A stretch of 5,272 nt of DNA from Lentisphaeria bacterium (lineage in GTDB: Bacteria > Verrucomicrobiota > Lentisphaeria > JABSQK01 > UBA12247). Location of the stretch: assembly GCA_003477185.1 (NCBI GenBank), contig DMTJ01000330.1:1-5272 (forward strand), read 5' to 3'. The notes beneath the pieces are model-generated. The model did no database searches. It was given only the letters and a program-made list of their open reading frames with translations, and was not told the DNA's origin. Position 1 is the first letter of the stretch; each line of letters opens with the position of its first letter. Positions 1 to 5,272 of this stretch are shown here, piece by piece. A program made the translations under genes and the position numbers.

Positions 1-128
1 TTAGTGCGGAGCTTAAAGCTGAGGGTGACTGGGTAGCGGAAGATATTCCCCTAAATATTGTGTACGAAGACGACCATATTCTGGTGATTAACAAATCGGC
101 CAATTTTGTAGTCCATCCAGCGGCAGGT
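1..128 (+). pseudogene. rluD: RluD-type 23S rRNA pseudouridine synthase, internal fragment
   Basis: RluD isomerises uridines in the helix 69 loop of 23S rRNA. In the frame whose first full codon is at 3, the fragment reads about 42 residues, including [20 protein letters not shown], then a short S-A-N-F stretch and VVHPAAG. This matches the start of the RluD/RluA catalytic domain just after the N-terminal S4 domain. A serine stands where most members have proline in INKP. The 5' end is cut by the window edge. The 3' end is lost at about 118-128, where the conserved AAG-N and everything after it, including the HRLD active-site region, is replaced by antisense comM. The frame stays open to 719 only because it crosses comM backwards. 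G+C of bases 1-120 is about 44%, against about 62% for the next 120. The family call is firm; whether this is a broken gene or an assembly chimera is open. Confidence 0.8.
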
Positions 129-1223
129 TCGCTGCCCAGAACTGCCATAGTGCCCACAAGGGCACGGATTCATCGCGGCGATCAATTGAAAGCGCGCGGG
201 GAAGGTGCAAGAACCGGCTGCCCGGGAAATGGTGACTTGGCCATCCTCCATGGGCTGGCGCAGCACTTCGAGGGCCTTGCGGGGGAACTCGGGGAGCTCG
301 TCGAGGAAAAGGATACCGTGGTGGGCCAGGCTGATCTCGCCAGGCTGTGGGTTGCTCTGGCCCCCCAGCATGCCCGCGTCGCTGATCGTGTGATGCGGCG
401 AGCGAAACGGCCGCGCGACGAGCAACGGCTGGCCGATTGGGAGATGGCCAGCGACGCTGTGAATGCGGGTGGTTTCGATGGCTTCTTCGAGAGACATCAA
501 TGGCAGAATGGCTGGGAGCCGCTTGGCGATCATGCTCTTGCCTGTGCCTGGAGGGCCGACCAGCAAGCAATTGTGGCCGCCAGCAGCGGCTACTTGGACC
601 GCGCGCTTGGCTGTCTCTTGGCCCTTGATGTCGGCAAAATCCAAGCTGGTGTCGATGTGTGTGGAGAAGTACTCCAGAGCATCGATCACCGTTGGCTCAA
701 TGAGCGACTGGCCTTTTAATACTTCTGTGGCTTCGGTCAAGTGCTTGACGCCGATCACCTGGATTCCGTCCACGATGGCGGCCTCATGCGCATTCTCGCT
801 CGGCAGAATGAGGGTGTGGTAGCCGTGATGGCGCGCGTGAACCGCGATGGACAGGGCACCGCGTGTAGGGCGTATCGCGCCGTCGAGCGCGAGCTCCCCG
901 ACTAGCAGCGTACGGCTGAGGTCGACACCGCCCATGGCGTCGCCGGTAGCCATGATACCGATTGCGATCGGCAGGTCGAAGCCCGCTCCCACTTTTTTGA
1001 TGTCCGCAGGGGCTAGATTCACCGTGGTGAAGCCGTGCGGGTGAAAGTAGCCGGAAGAGGTGAGGGCGGAATGCACGCGCTCCTTGCTCTCGCGCACTGC
1101 CGTATCCGGCAGGCCGACGATGGAAACCTGCGTTTTTTCCCCGGCAAATGTCGCATTTACTTCGATCTCGACAGTAAATGCGTCGACACCCTTGAGTGCC
1201 GCGCTGAAAGTCTTGGCGAGCAC
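51..1223 (-). CDS. comM: ComM-family AAA+ ATPase (Mg-chelatase-like), C-terminally truncated
   Basis: ComM (YifB family) is a hexameric AAA+ helicase that drives branch migration during integration of DNA taken up by natural transformation. The GTG start gives the expected family N-terminus ([16 protein letters not shown]). Residues 1 to about 170 form the ChlI-like N-domain with IVGLPD and NLAPADIKK. The ATPase follows: Walker A GPPGTGKS at 223-230, [12 protein letters not shown] at 273-284, Walker [11 protein letters not shown] at 304-313, and sensor 1 AAMNPCPCG at 349-357. Homology stops near residue 368 (RTCR). The last 22 or so residues come from the antisense of the rluD fragment, ending at a TAG at 51-53. 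Family members are about 500 residues, so some 140 C-terminal residues with the sensor-2/arginine-finger part are missing. An AGGAG at 1229-1233 sits 5 nt before the GTG. The start overlaps the stop of the upstream gene by one base, indicating coupled translation. Confidence 0.93.
   Translation of the reverse strand: MLAKTFSAALKGVDAFTVEIEVNATFAGEKTQVSIVGLPDTAVRESKERVHSALTSSGYFHPHGFTTVNLAPADIKKVGAGFDLPIAIGIMATGDAMGGVDLSRTLLVGELALDGAIRPTRGALSIAVHARHHGYHTLILPSENAHEAAIVDGIQVIGVKHLTEATEVLKGQSLIEPTVIDALEYFSTHIDTSLDFADIKGQETAKRAVQVAAAGGHNCLLVGPPGTGKSMIAKRLPAILPLMSLEEAIETTRIHSVAGHLPIGQPLLVARPFRSPHHTISDAGMLGGQSNPQPGEISLAHHGILFLDELPEFPRKALEVLRQPMEDGQVTISRAAGSCTFPARFQLIAAMNPCPCGHYGSSGQRTCRWMDYKIGRFVNHQNMVVFVHNI
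118..128. other. Breakpoint joining rluD to antisense comM at shared bases
   Basis: The bases CAGCGGCAGGT fit both partners. Read rightwards they encode the A-A-G of the RluD motif VVHPAAG. Read leftwards they encode the C-R and the first bases of the next cysteine codon in the ComM stretch R-T-C-R-C-T. To the left only RluD homology is seen, and to the right only ComM. A short shared stretch of about 10 bases with a change of strand and of base composition is typical of a chimeric join from assembly or whole-genome amplification. Microhomology-mediated recombination in the cell is also possible. The exact limits are inferred from family consensus, not from intact parental sequences. Confidence 0.7.
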
Positions 1224-2014
1224 TAACGCTCCTGAAGGCGGCCGAGTTGCAGACGCAGGCTATTGATTTTGCGGTCCAGCCGCTGAATGCGCTCCTCGGC
1301 ATCTTCGACAAAGTCCCGGAAGTCGCGATTGATGCGCATGACGCTGTCTGCGGGCATGTTGCCGCGCATGGCCGCTTTGAACGAGGCGCTTGCCTCTTCC
1401 TTGTCTAGGAGCAGCTTATCCCGCTGGTTCTTGCACGCCGCTAGGTCGTCATTGATCTTTTTCTCTTCGACCGTCATCAGCCCTGATGAGGACGTGGAGA
1501 TGCGAATATGGCCGGTCGATGTCGAGCTCAGTCGCGAAGGAGGCGCATCTTCTTGGACGCGGCCGGCGGCCACGCTGCGCAGGACGGGCGTGAACAGATT
1601 CAGCTCAGTGGCGACGGTGCGGGTTTCTCGAATGGCACCATTCAGGTTATCGACGAGCTGCCGCTGTTGCTTACTCACACTTTCCAGCTGTTCGAGCTCT
1701 GCGGCCTCACTGCTTCGCAGGACGTCCAGGCTGCTGACCGAGGCGTCGATTCGGCCCACTTGTGACTGCAGGCGGCCCAGCTGGTCTTGGAATTCCGCCA
1801 GCTGCGTATCTAGGCGCTCGTCAATGCGGGTGGCTGTGGCGACATTGAGCCCCATCAAGACGACGCCACAGACAATAATCAGGGCGCGAATTACGCCCAT
1901 CGGCGCTGAATCGGTGGCCTCTTCGGTAGAGCGGCGTTCCGCCCCAAGGTGAACATGAAGGATGGAGACGATGACCAACACCAACACCAATCCTTGAGAA
2001 ATCCAGTAGTACAT
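1223..2014 (-). CDS. Unrecognised membrane-anchored coiled-coil protein (263 aa)
   Basis: I do not recognise the family. Two hydrophobic segments are visible at about residues 6-23 and 39-60, separated by a short polar, acidic loop (24-38). Residues about 63-137 are charged and rich in L, Q and E with heptad spacing (e.g. [20 protein letters not shown]), predicting a long coiled coil. A flexible Ser/Thr/Pro/Gly-rich linker follows at about 151-180, then two further helical stretches at about 181-215 and 226-263, the last strongly amphipathic ([19 protein letters not shown]). No catalytic motif is seen. The ATG at 2012-2014 is chosen because it precedes the first hydrophobic segment; a weak GGA lies 8 nt upstream. 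The gene overlaps the comM start by one base, so the two are probably made together. It could be a scaffold or tether at the inner membrane. Any link to DNA uptake rests only on position. Confidence 0.8.
   Translation of the reverse strand: MYYWISQGLVLVLVIVSILHVHLGAERRSTEEATDSAPMGVIRALIIVCGVVLMGLNVATATRIDERLDTQLAEFQDQLGRLQSQVGRIDASVSSLDVLRSSEAAELEQLESVSKQQRQLVDNLNGAIRETRTVATELNLFTPVLRSVAAGRVQEDAPPSRLSSTSTGHIRISTSSSGLMTVEEKKINDDLAACKNQRDKLLLDKEEASASFKAAMRGNMPADSVMRINRDFRDFVEDAEERIQRLDRKINSLRLQLGRLQER
1229..1233 (-). promoter_or_regulatory. Ribosome binding site of comM
   Basis: On the minus strand AGGAG lies inside the last codons of the upstream gene, 5 nt before the GTG at 1221-1223. It supports GTG as the comM start. 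The overlapping TAGTG suggests that ribosomes finishing the upstream gene can restart here. Confidence 0.7.
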
Positions 2015-2026
2015 CTATCACGTCCA

Positions 2027-2040
2027 AAAGTTGCAACTTT
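2027..2040. promoter_or_regulatory. 14-bp perfect palindrome, candidate operator
   Basis: AAAGTTGCAACTTT is its own reverse complement over all 14 bases. It covers the proposed rightward -35 (TTGCAA) and lies in the leader of the leftward transcript, 12 nt before its start codon. A bound dimeric regulator would therefore block rightward initiation and obstruct leftward elongation. In the leftward RNA it could also form a 5-bp stem with a UGCA loop. The binding protein is unknown. Confidence 0.45.
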
Positions 2041-2058
2041 CCGCAAGTCGGATATATA
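2031..2058 (+). promoter_or_regulatory. Putative sigma-70-like promoter for the rightward operon
   Basis: TTGCAA (2031-2036) and TATATA (2053-2058) are separated by 16 bp. Transcription would start near 2065, giving a leader of about 47 nt before the patatin gene. The -10 hexamer is the same self-complementary TATATA that fits the opposing promoter, so the two would compete for RNA polymerase. Confidence 0.45.
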
Positions 2059-2081
2059 GGATACGCTTTTGCGCAAATCAA
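2053..2081 (-). promoter_or_regulatory. Putative sigma-70-like promoter for the leftward operon
   Basis: On the minus strand TTGATT (2081-2076) is followed after 17 bp by TATATA (2058-2053). Transcription would start near 2046, giving a leader of about 32 nt before the coiled-coil gene. The hexamers are good but not consensus matches, and only the sequence supports them. Confidence 0.45.
2068..2077. promoter_or_regulatory. 10-bp palindrome TTTGCGCAAA, possible second operator
   Basis: This perfect palindrome overlaps the proposed leftward -35 (2076-2081). It shares the TTGC/GCAA half-site with the larger palindrome at 2027-2040, centre to centre 39 bp away. A further lone GCAA lies at 2043-2046. 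A 10-bp palindrome can occur by chance, so the support is mainly the shared half-site and position. Confidence 0.3.
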
Positions 2082-2103
2082 GCGCGCCCTCTTGAATCTG
2101 ATT

Positions 2104-2107
2104 GGAG
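2104..2107 (+). promoter_or_regulatory. Ribosome binding site of the patatin gene
   Basis: GGAG (extended GGAGAA) lies 4 nt before the ATG at 2112. It decides the start against the in-frame TTG at 2031, which has no comparable site and falls within the promoter region. Confidence 0.6.
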
Positions 2108-2111
2108 AATT

Positions 2112-3752
2112 ATGCCAGCTCGAGCAATTCCATCAATGGTGCGGCCCCCAGGCGGCCAGTCCGTGCGAATCGGCTTGGCGCTTTCGGGTTCAGGGCTGCG
2201 GGCGGCCTATTTTCAGCTCGGTGCTATTCGCATGCTCGAAGAGTTGCGCATCATGGAGCATATAGAGGTGATTTCAGCCACGGGTGGCGGATCACTGGCC
2301 GGAGGGTATTACTTGGTGGAGATGCATGCCCGATTGGCGGCGGAACCGGATCGCTCACGCATCGCGTTGTGCGACGAGATTATCGAGGATTTCCTTACCT
2401 CCACGGAGCGAGGTCTGGTTATTGGGCGCAGAAATCGTCTGGGCGAGCCATGGCACAAGTTTAAGGCGCGGCTGGGAAAGTTGCAGCCCGGCAGTGCGCT
2501 CGCGGAAACAATTGAGCGCCAGCTGTTTGACGAGCCCTTGACGCTGGCAGACCTGCCGCATGTGAACAACGATCGTGACCGTGAGGTCGGGCCGTTTTTT
2601 ACCGTCCCGCGGCTGCTGATCAACACCACCTGCCTGACGGATGGACGGCGCATGGTCTACGGGCGCGAGTCGAACGAGAGCTTGAAGGAGCAGATCGATT
2701 GCGCAGATCGCAATGCTCTTTCGTTGGCTGGCGTGATGGCGGCGTCGGCCGCAGATGTAGACGCTTTCGGTGCCGTGGAGCTGGATGATTCCGTGCTGAC
2801 CGACGGGGGCATTGCCGATAGTCAGGGGATGGAGACGCTACTGGACTATTTCGAACTGTCCCCGCCGGAACAGAACAAGTTGACGCCTACGCTACGACAG
2901 CCAGAGAATCATGTGCACGCGCCGATCCACCTACTGGTTTGCGATGGCTCTGCGCCTTCGGTGTGCGCTGCGACGCCCAACGGGCTCTCGTCGGTCGTGA
3001 CCCTGATGCAATCCGAGAATCGCCGTCGGATTCTAGGCTGGCTGTCTGACAAGCTACGGGAGCCTGATCGCGAGAGCCCGATCGCTGGGCTTTGTGTGGT
3101 GCACCCGCAGATTGAAGCAGAACCGGAGGACATCGACGGTGTCCTGCCTCGTGAGTTGGTGCGGGCGCTCGCTGGACTGCGTGCCACCCTCGGGCCGATG
3201 ACCCGTTGCGAGCGAGAGTATCTCATGTACCATGGCTATCTGCTGCTCGCGGCCCAGATGCGTCGCCATAATCGGAGCTTGTTGCCGCGCGAGATTTCGC
3301 TCAGCAGTGTAACGCAGGGTAATTTCAGCGTACCGCCTACATCGATTTCGGTATGGTCACAGGAAGACGCGCGCGGCCTGCGGGCCCGGGCCCGGATGCT
3401 TGACCACATGCGCTTGGGCGCCAGAACCAGCGGGCGGACTTGGTCCCGTCACCGCGGCATGGTGCTTCCGTTCGTGGTAATCGCTGCGCTGATCGCTCGT
3501 GGGCTGACCCACGCCATGTTTACCACCATTGTGGACCAGTCCGTGTTTTCCGGCGTGATGAGCTGGGTGCGACGTGCGACGATGACCACGCGCGGATCGA
3601 CCGCGGACCAGCTCTTCAGCGTCGGATTTACAGCACTCTTTCTCTGTGCCATCGTGCTGGCGGGATTCTGGCTGTACGACCGCTTCAAATACATTTTGCG
3701 CTTTGAGCAACGTGCCGAGGACGCCTCGGTGCGTCGCGCGGTGCGCAACTGA
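2112..3752 (+). CDS. Patatin-like phospholipase with two C-terminal membrane segments
   Basis: Patatin-like enzymes are Ser/Asp-dyad acyl hydrolases that release fatty acids from membrane lipids. In this 546-residue protein the oxyanion-hole loop is LALSGSGLRAA (22-32). The nucleophile elbow is TGGGSLAGG (57-65) with Ser61, and the catalytic Asp is D231 in TDGG. Supporting family segments are LLINTTCLTDGRR (168-180), MAASAAD (209-215) and the helix YLMYHGYLLLA (370-380). The elbow departs from textbook GxSxG (Ala at the last position), as in the SGGS-type bacterial subgroup. Hydrophobic segments at about 449-465 and 501-522 should anchor it in the membrane. The ATG at 2112 has GGAG 4 nt upstream. 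The TTG at 2031 lies in the promoter palindrome and would add a 27-residue non-family extension. It is the first gene of the rightward operon; its stop is 9 nt before the decarboxylase. The lipid substrate is unknown. Confidence 0.88.
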   Translation: MPARAIPSMVRPPGGQSVRIGLALSGSGLRAAYFQLGAIRMLEELRIMEHIEVISATGGGSLAGGYYLVEMHARLAAEPDRSRIALCDEIIEDFLTSTERGLVIGRRNRLGEPWHKFKARLGKLQPGSALAETIERQLFDEPLTLADLPHVNNDRDREVGPFFTVPRLLINTTCLTDGRRMVYGRESNESLKEQIDCADRNALSLAGVMAASAADVDAFGAVELDDSVLTDGGIADSQGMETLLDYFELSPPEQNKLTPTLRQPENHVHAPIHLLVCDGSAPSVCAATPNGLSSVVTLMQSENRRRILGWLSDKLREPDRESPIAGLCVVHPQIEAEPEDIDGVLPRELVRALAGLRATLGPMTRCEREYLMYHGYLLLAAQMRRHNRSLLPREISLSSVTQGNFSVPPTSISVWSQEDARGLRARARMLDHMRLGARTSGRTWSRHRGMVLPFVVIAALIARGLTHAMFTTIVDQSVFSGVMSWVRRATMTTRGSTADQLFSVGFTALFLCAIVLAGFWLYDRFKYILRFEQRAEDASVRRAVRN

Positions 3753-3761
3753 CCCTCCTGG

Positions 3762-4652
3762 ATGCCCGCAGATATACAATTCTATCGTCGTGGCCAGAGC
3801 GAGCCGGAGACTGAAGTCGTCCTCGGCGACGGCATGATCCGCTGGGCGTATGCCGGAGACCGCATTCCGTTTCTGGCTCGGCTCTTTTTTCATAGCGCCT
3901 GGCCCTCCAAGCTGATGGGGGCATACTGCAACTCCCGGCTCTCGCGGCGTCGCGTCGCGCCCACGATCACACACCTCGAGATAGATGCTGCGGAGTTTCT
4001 GGATCCGGCAGACAGCTACCCGACGTTTCAGGCATTTTTTACCCGCCGGCTACAGCCGGATGCCCGGCCGTATGACTCCGCAGAAGACGTGATAGTGGCG
4101 CCGGCAGACGGTCGCTATCTCCTATTTCCCAGCATCACGGAGCGCACCGTGGTTCCGGCGAAAGGCTGCTCATATTCCTTAGATGAGTTGCTGGCATGCG
4201 GCGCAGCGGTATTCTCCGGCGGCGATGTGCTCGTGGCACGACTCTGTCCGGCGGATTATCACAGATATCACTTCCCATGCGGCGGCAGGCGCGTATCCAG
4301 CACCCGGGTGCCGGGCCGCTACCACTCGGTCAATCCGCTTGCGCTGGCCTGCGGGGTGAACGCCTTTGGCCAGAACCTTCGCGTCGTGAACCAACTGGAG
4401 AGTGAGGCGCTTGGGCCCTTTGCGTTTGTCGAAGTGGGGGCGTTCGGCGTCTCGGGAATTGTCGAAACGCATGATGAAGAGACGTTTCAGAAGATGGATG
4501 AGAAGGGCTACTTCGAGTTTGGCGGTTCTACGGTAGTATTAGTATTCGCGCCCGGCGTCTTGCGCTGGGATGACGATCTTGTGCAGCACTCGGCAGCGGG
4601 ATATGAGACATGGCTAAAAGTCGGCGAGCAGATCGCAACGCTCAGCGGCTGA
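3762..4652 (+). CDS. psd: Phosphatidylserine decarboxylase proenzyme, GGST type
   Basis: Psd removes CO2 from phosphatidylserine to make phosphatidylethanolamine at the inner membrane, using a pyruvoyl group formed by self-cleavage. The self-cleavage motif is F-G-G-S-T at 253-257. Cutting between G255 and S256 gives a beta chain of 255 and an alpha chain of 41 residues. The triad partners are visible: D116 in APADG, and H167 and H170 in CPADYHRYH, matching E. coli Psd D90, H144 and H147. Other family segments are SVNPLALA (189-196), VEVGAFGVSGI (223-233) and KMDEKGYFEF (244-253). GGST instead of LGST marks a class distinct from E. coli Psd. No Shine-Dalgarno precedes the ATG; CCCTCCTGG stands there instead. 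The gene is in the same frame as the upstream patatin gene, separated by TGA and three codons, so translation is probably coupled. No phosphatidylserine synthase is in the window. Confidence 0.95.
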   Translation: MPADIQFYRRGQSEPETEVVLGDGMIRWAYAGDRIPFLARLFFHSAWPSKLMGAYCNSRLSRRRVAPTITHLEIDAAEFLDPADSYPTFQAFFTRRLQPDARPYDSAEDVIVAPADGRYLLFPSITERTVVPAKGCSYSLDELLACGAAVFSGGDVLVARLCPADYHRYHFPCGGRRVSSTRVPGRYHSVNPLALACGVNAFGQNLRVVNQLESEALGPFAFVEVGAFGVSGIVETHDEETFQKMDEKGYFEFGGSTVVLVFAPGVLRWDDDLVQHSAAGYETWLKVGEQIATLSG

Positions 4653-5272
4653 TGCCGAAAAATGCGGAGTCCGCAAAACACTTTGCGCCAATGGTGTGCG
4701 GTCTATTGGTGCTGGCGGTGGCGATTCTCTATGGGCGCACGGGAAGCTACCAGTTTGTAAACTTCGACGATCCGGTCTTGGTTAGCGAGAATCCGGTGGT
4801 CACCGGGCCGCTGGTGGAAGCCGTGGCGAAATCCTTCAAAGTCACGCCCGGGAAATCCTATCAGCCAATTCGGCAGCTGGCTTACGCCGTCCAGTATCAG
4901 CTTTGGCAGCTTGATGCGGGCGGCTATCACTTGGTCAACGCCCTGTTTCACGCGCTGGCCAGCATCTTTCTGTTTCTCTTCCTCCGTTTAGCAGTGCCGC
5001 AGCTTTGGCCGGACCGCGGCACGCGAGAGTGTGATCTGCTTGCTGCCTGTACCGCGGCCTGGTTCGCCATTCATCCCGTGAATGTCGAGGCCGTAGCTTG
5101 GGTGTCATCGCTGAAGTACGGACTGCTGGCCAGTGGTGGGTTTGCGGCGCTGTATTGCTACACCCGAGCGACAGCCAATGCAGAGCGAGTCAACTGGGGC
5201 TGGCACTGCGCGGGCGCGGCAGCCTTGGGGTTTGCGATGCTCTCGAGCCCCTTCGCGGTGATCCTCCCCGGG
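4652..5272 (+). CDS. TMTC-like multi-pass membrane protein, probable glycosyltransferase (5' part)
   Basis: The frame is open for 207 codons and runs off the window. The residues resemble the N-terminal membrane domain of bacterial TMTC-like proteins (GT-C fold with C-terminal TPRs). A first membrane segment is at about 13-27. A loop with YQFVNFDDPVLVSENP (33-48) carries the acidic FDD pair expected at the GT-C catalytic site. SYQPIRQLAYAVQYQLW (69-85) and GGYHLVNALFHALASIFLF (90-108) follow, then FAIHPVNVEAVAWVSSLK (138-155) and MLSSPFAVILP (196-206), which parallel family segments HPxxVExVAWV and KPxxVTLP. Such enzymes are thought to move sugars from polyprenyl-phosphate donors to proteins or envelope acceptors outside the membrane. 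The TPR part, if present, is beyond the window. The ATG overlaps the psd TGA by one base (TGATG) and has no Shine-Dalgarno, so translation is likely by reinitiation. The family call is good; substrate and exact function are unknown. Confidence 0.72.
   Translation, partial: MPKNAESAKHFAPMVCGLLVLAVAILYGRTGSYQFVNFDDPVLVSENPVVTGPLVEAVAKSFKVTPGKSYQPIRQLAYAVQYQLWQLDAGGYHLVNALFHALASIFLFLFLRLAVPQLWPDRGTRECDLLAACTAAWFAIHPVNVEAVAWVSSLKYGLLASGGFAALYCYTRATANAERVNWGWHCAGAAALGFAMLSSPFAVILPG

Noticed and set aside
60..719. Rightward 219-codon open frame starting in the rluD fragment
   Set aside because: Only the first 23 or so residues are RluD; the rest is the antisense of comM and resembles nothing known.
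784..1311. Leftward 175-codon frame overlapping the comM and coiled-coil gene junction
   Set aside because: It is an out-of-frame shadow of comM, whose own frame carries clear family motifs.
1287..1952. Rightward 221-codon frame opposite the coiled-coil gene
   Set aside because: It is Ser/Arg-rich, as expected from the antisense of a high-G+C coding strand. The minus frame has a start, membrane segments, coiled coils and tight coupling to comM.
2031..2111. TTG start giving a 27-residue longer patatin protein
   Set aside because: It falls within the 14-bp palindrome and proposed -35, lacks a ribosome site, and the added residues look non-coding. The ATG at 2112 has GGAG.
3753..3761. Terminator or promoter between patatin and psd
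   Set aside because: Nine bases leave no room for either, and no hairpin with a T-run is seen around it.
3834..3836. Internal ATG as an alternative psd start
   Set aside because: The 24 residues before it (IQFYRRG and following) resemble the family N-terminus, so 3762 is kept despite its poor ribosome site.
3357..3974. Leftward 205-codon frame across the patatin-psd junction
   Set aside because: It is antisense to two recognised genes, with His/Arg/Gly-rich low-information content and no family resemblance.
5266..5272. CCCCGGG at the window end as a cloning or restriction-site boundary
   Set aside because: The reading frame runs smoothly into it with family-like residues (AVILP), so it is ordinary coding sequence at an arbitrary end.

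Overview
The window is protein-coding almost throughout, at about 60% G+C by eye. It contains two divergent gene sets around a 97-bp intergenic region, plus a short foreign-looking fragment at the left end. There are no RNA genes, insertion sequences, CRISPR arrays or integrases. The ComM N-terminus, the GGST-type phosphatidylserine decarboxylase and the TMTC-like membrane protein resemble what I recall from Verrucomicrobiota and related PVC bacteria. That placement is low-confidence inference from remembered family resemblance. A Gram-negative bacterium is the safe statement.

Left end (1-128): a fragment of an RluD-type 23S rRNA pseudouridine synthase reads rightwards and stops abruptly inside the conserved VVHPAAG motif. 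The sequence then becomes the antisense strand of comM. The join lies in about 10-12 bases compatible with both genes, and G+C steps from about 44% (bases 1-120) to about 62% (bases 121-240). Both genes are broken at this point, which looks like an assembly or amplification chimera or, less likely, a real illegitimate recombination.

Leftward operon (2014 to about 118): an unrecognised 263-residue protein with two N-terminal membrane segments and long coiled coils overlaps by one base (TAGTG) the GTG start of comM. ComM is an AAA+ Mg-chelatase-like branch-migration helicase of natural transformation, here truncated after the sensor-1 region by the join.

Divergent control region (2015-2111): a TATATA box lies where it could serve as the -10 element in both directions. 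It is flanked by a 14-bp perfect palindrome (AAAGTTGCAACTTT) over the rightward -35 and a 10-bp palindrome (TTTGCGCAAA) next to the leftward -35.

Rightward operon (2112 to window end): a patatin-like phospholipase with two C-terminal membrane segments, a phosphatidylserine decarboxylase of the GGST class, and the start of a TMTC-like multi-pass membrane protein, probably a polyprenyl-phosphate-sugar glycosyltransferase with TPRs beyond the window. Spacings are 9 nt and a 1-nt overlap (TGATG), with no clear Shine-Dalgarno before genes two and three, so coupled translation is likely. The set suggests membrane-lipid turnover (phosphatidylethanolamine synthesis and acyl-lipid hydrolysis) linked to an envelope glycosylation enzyme.
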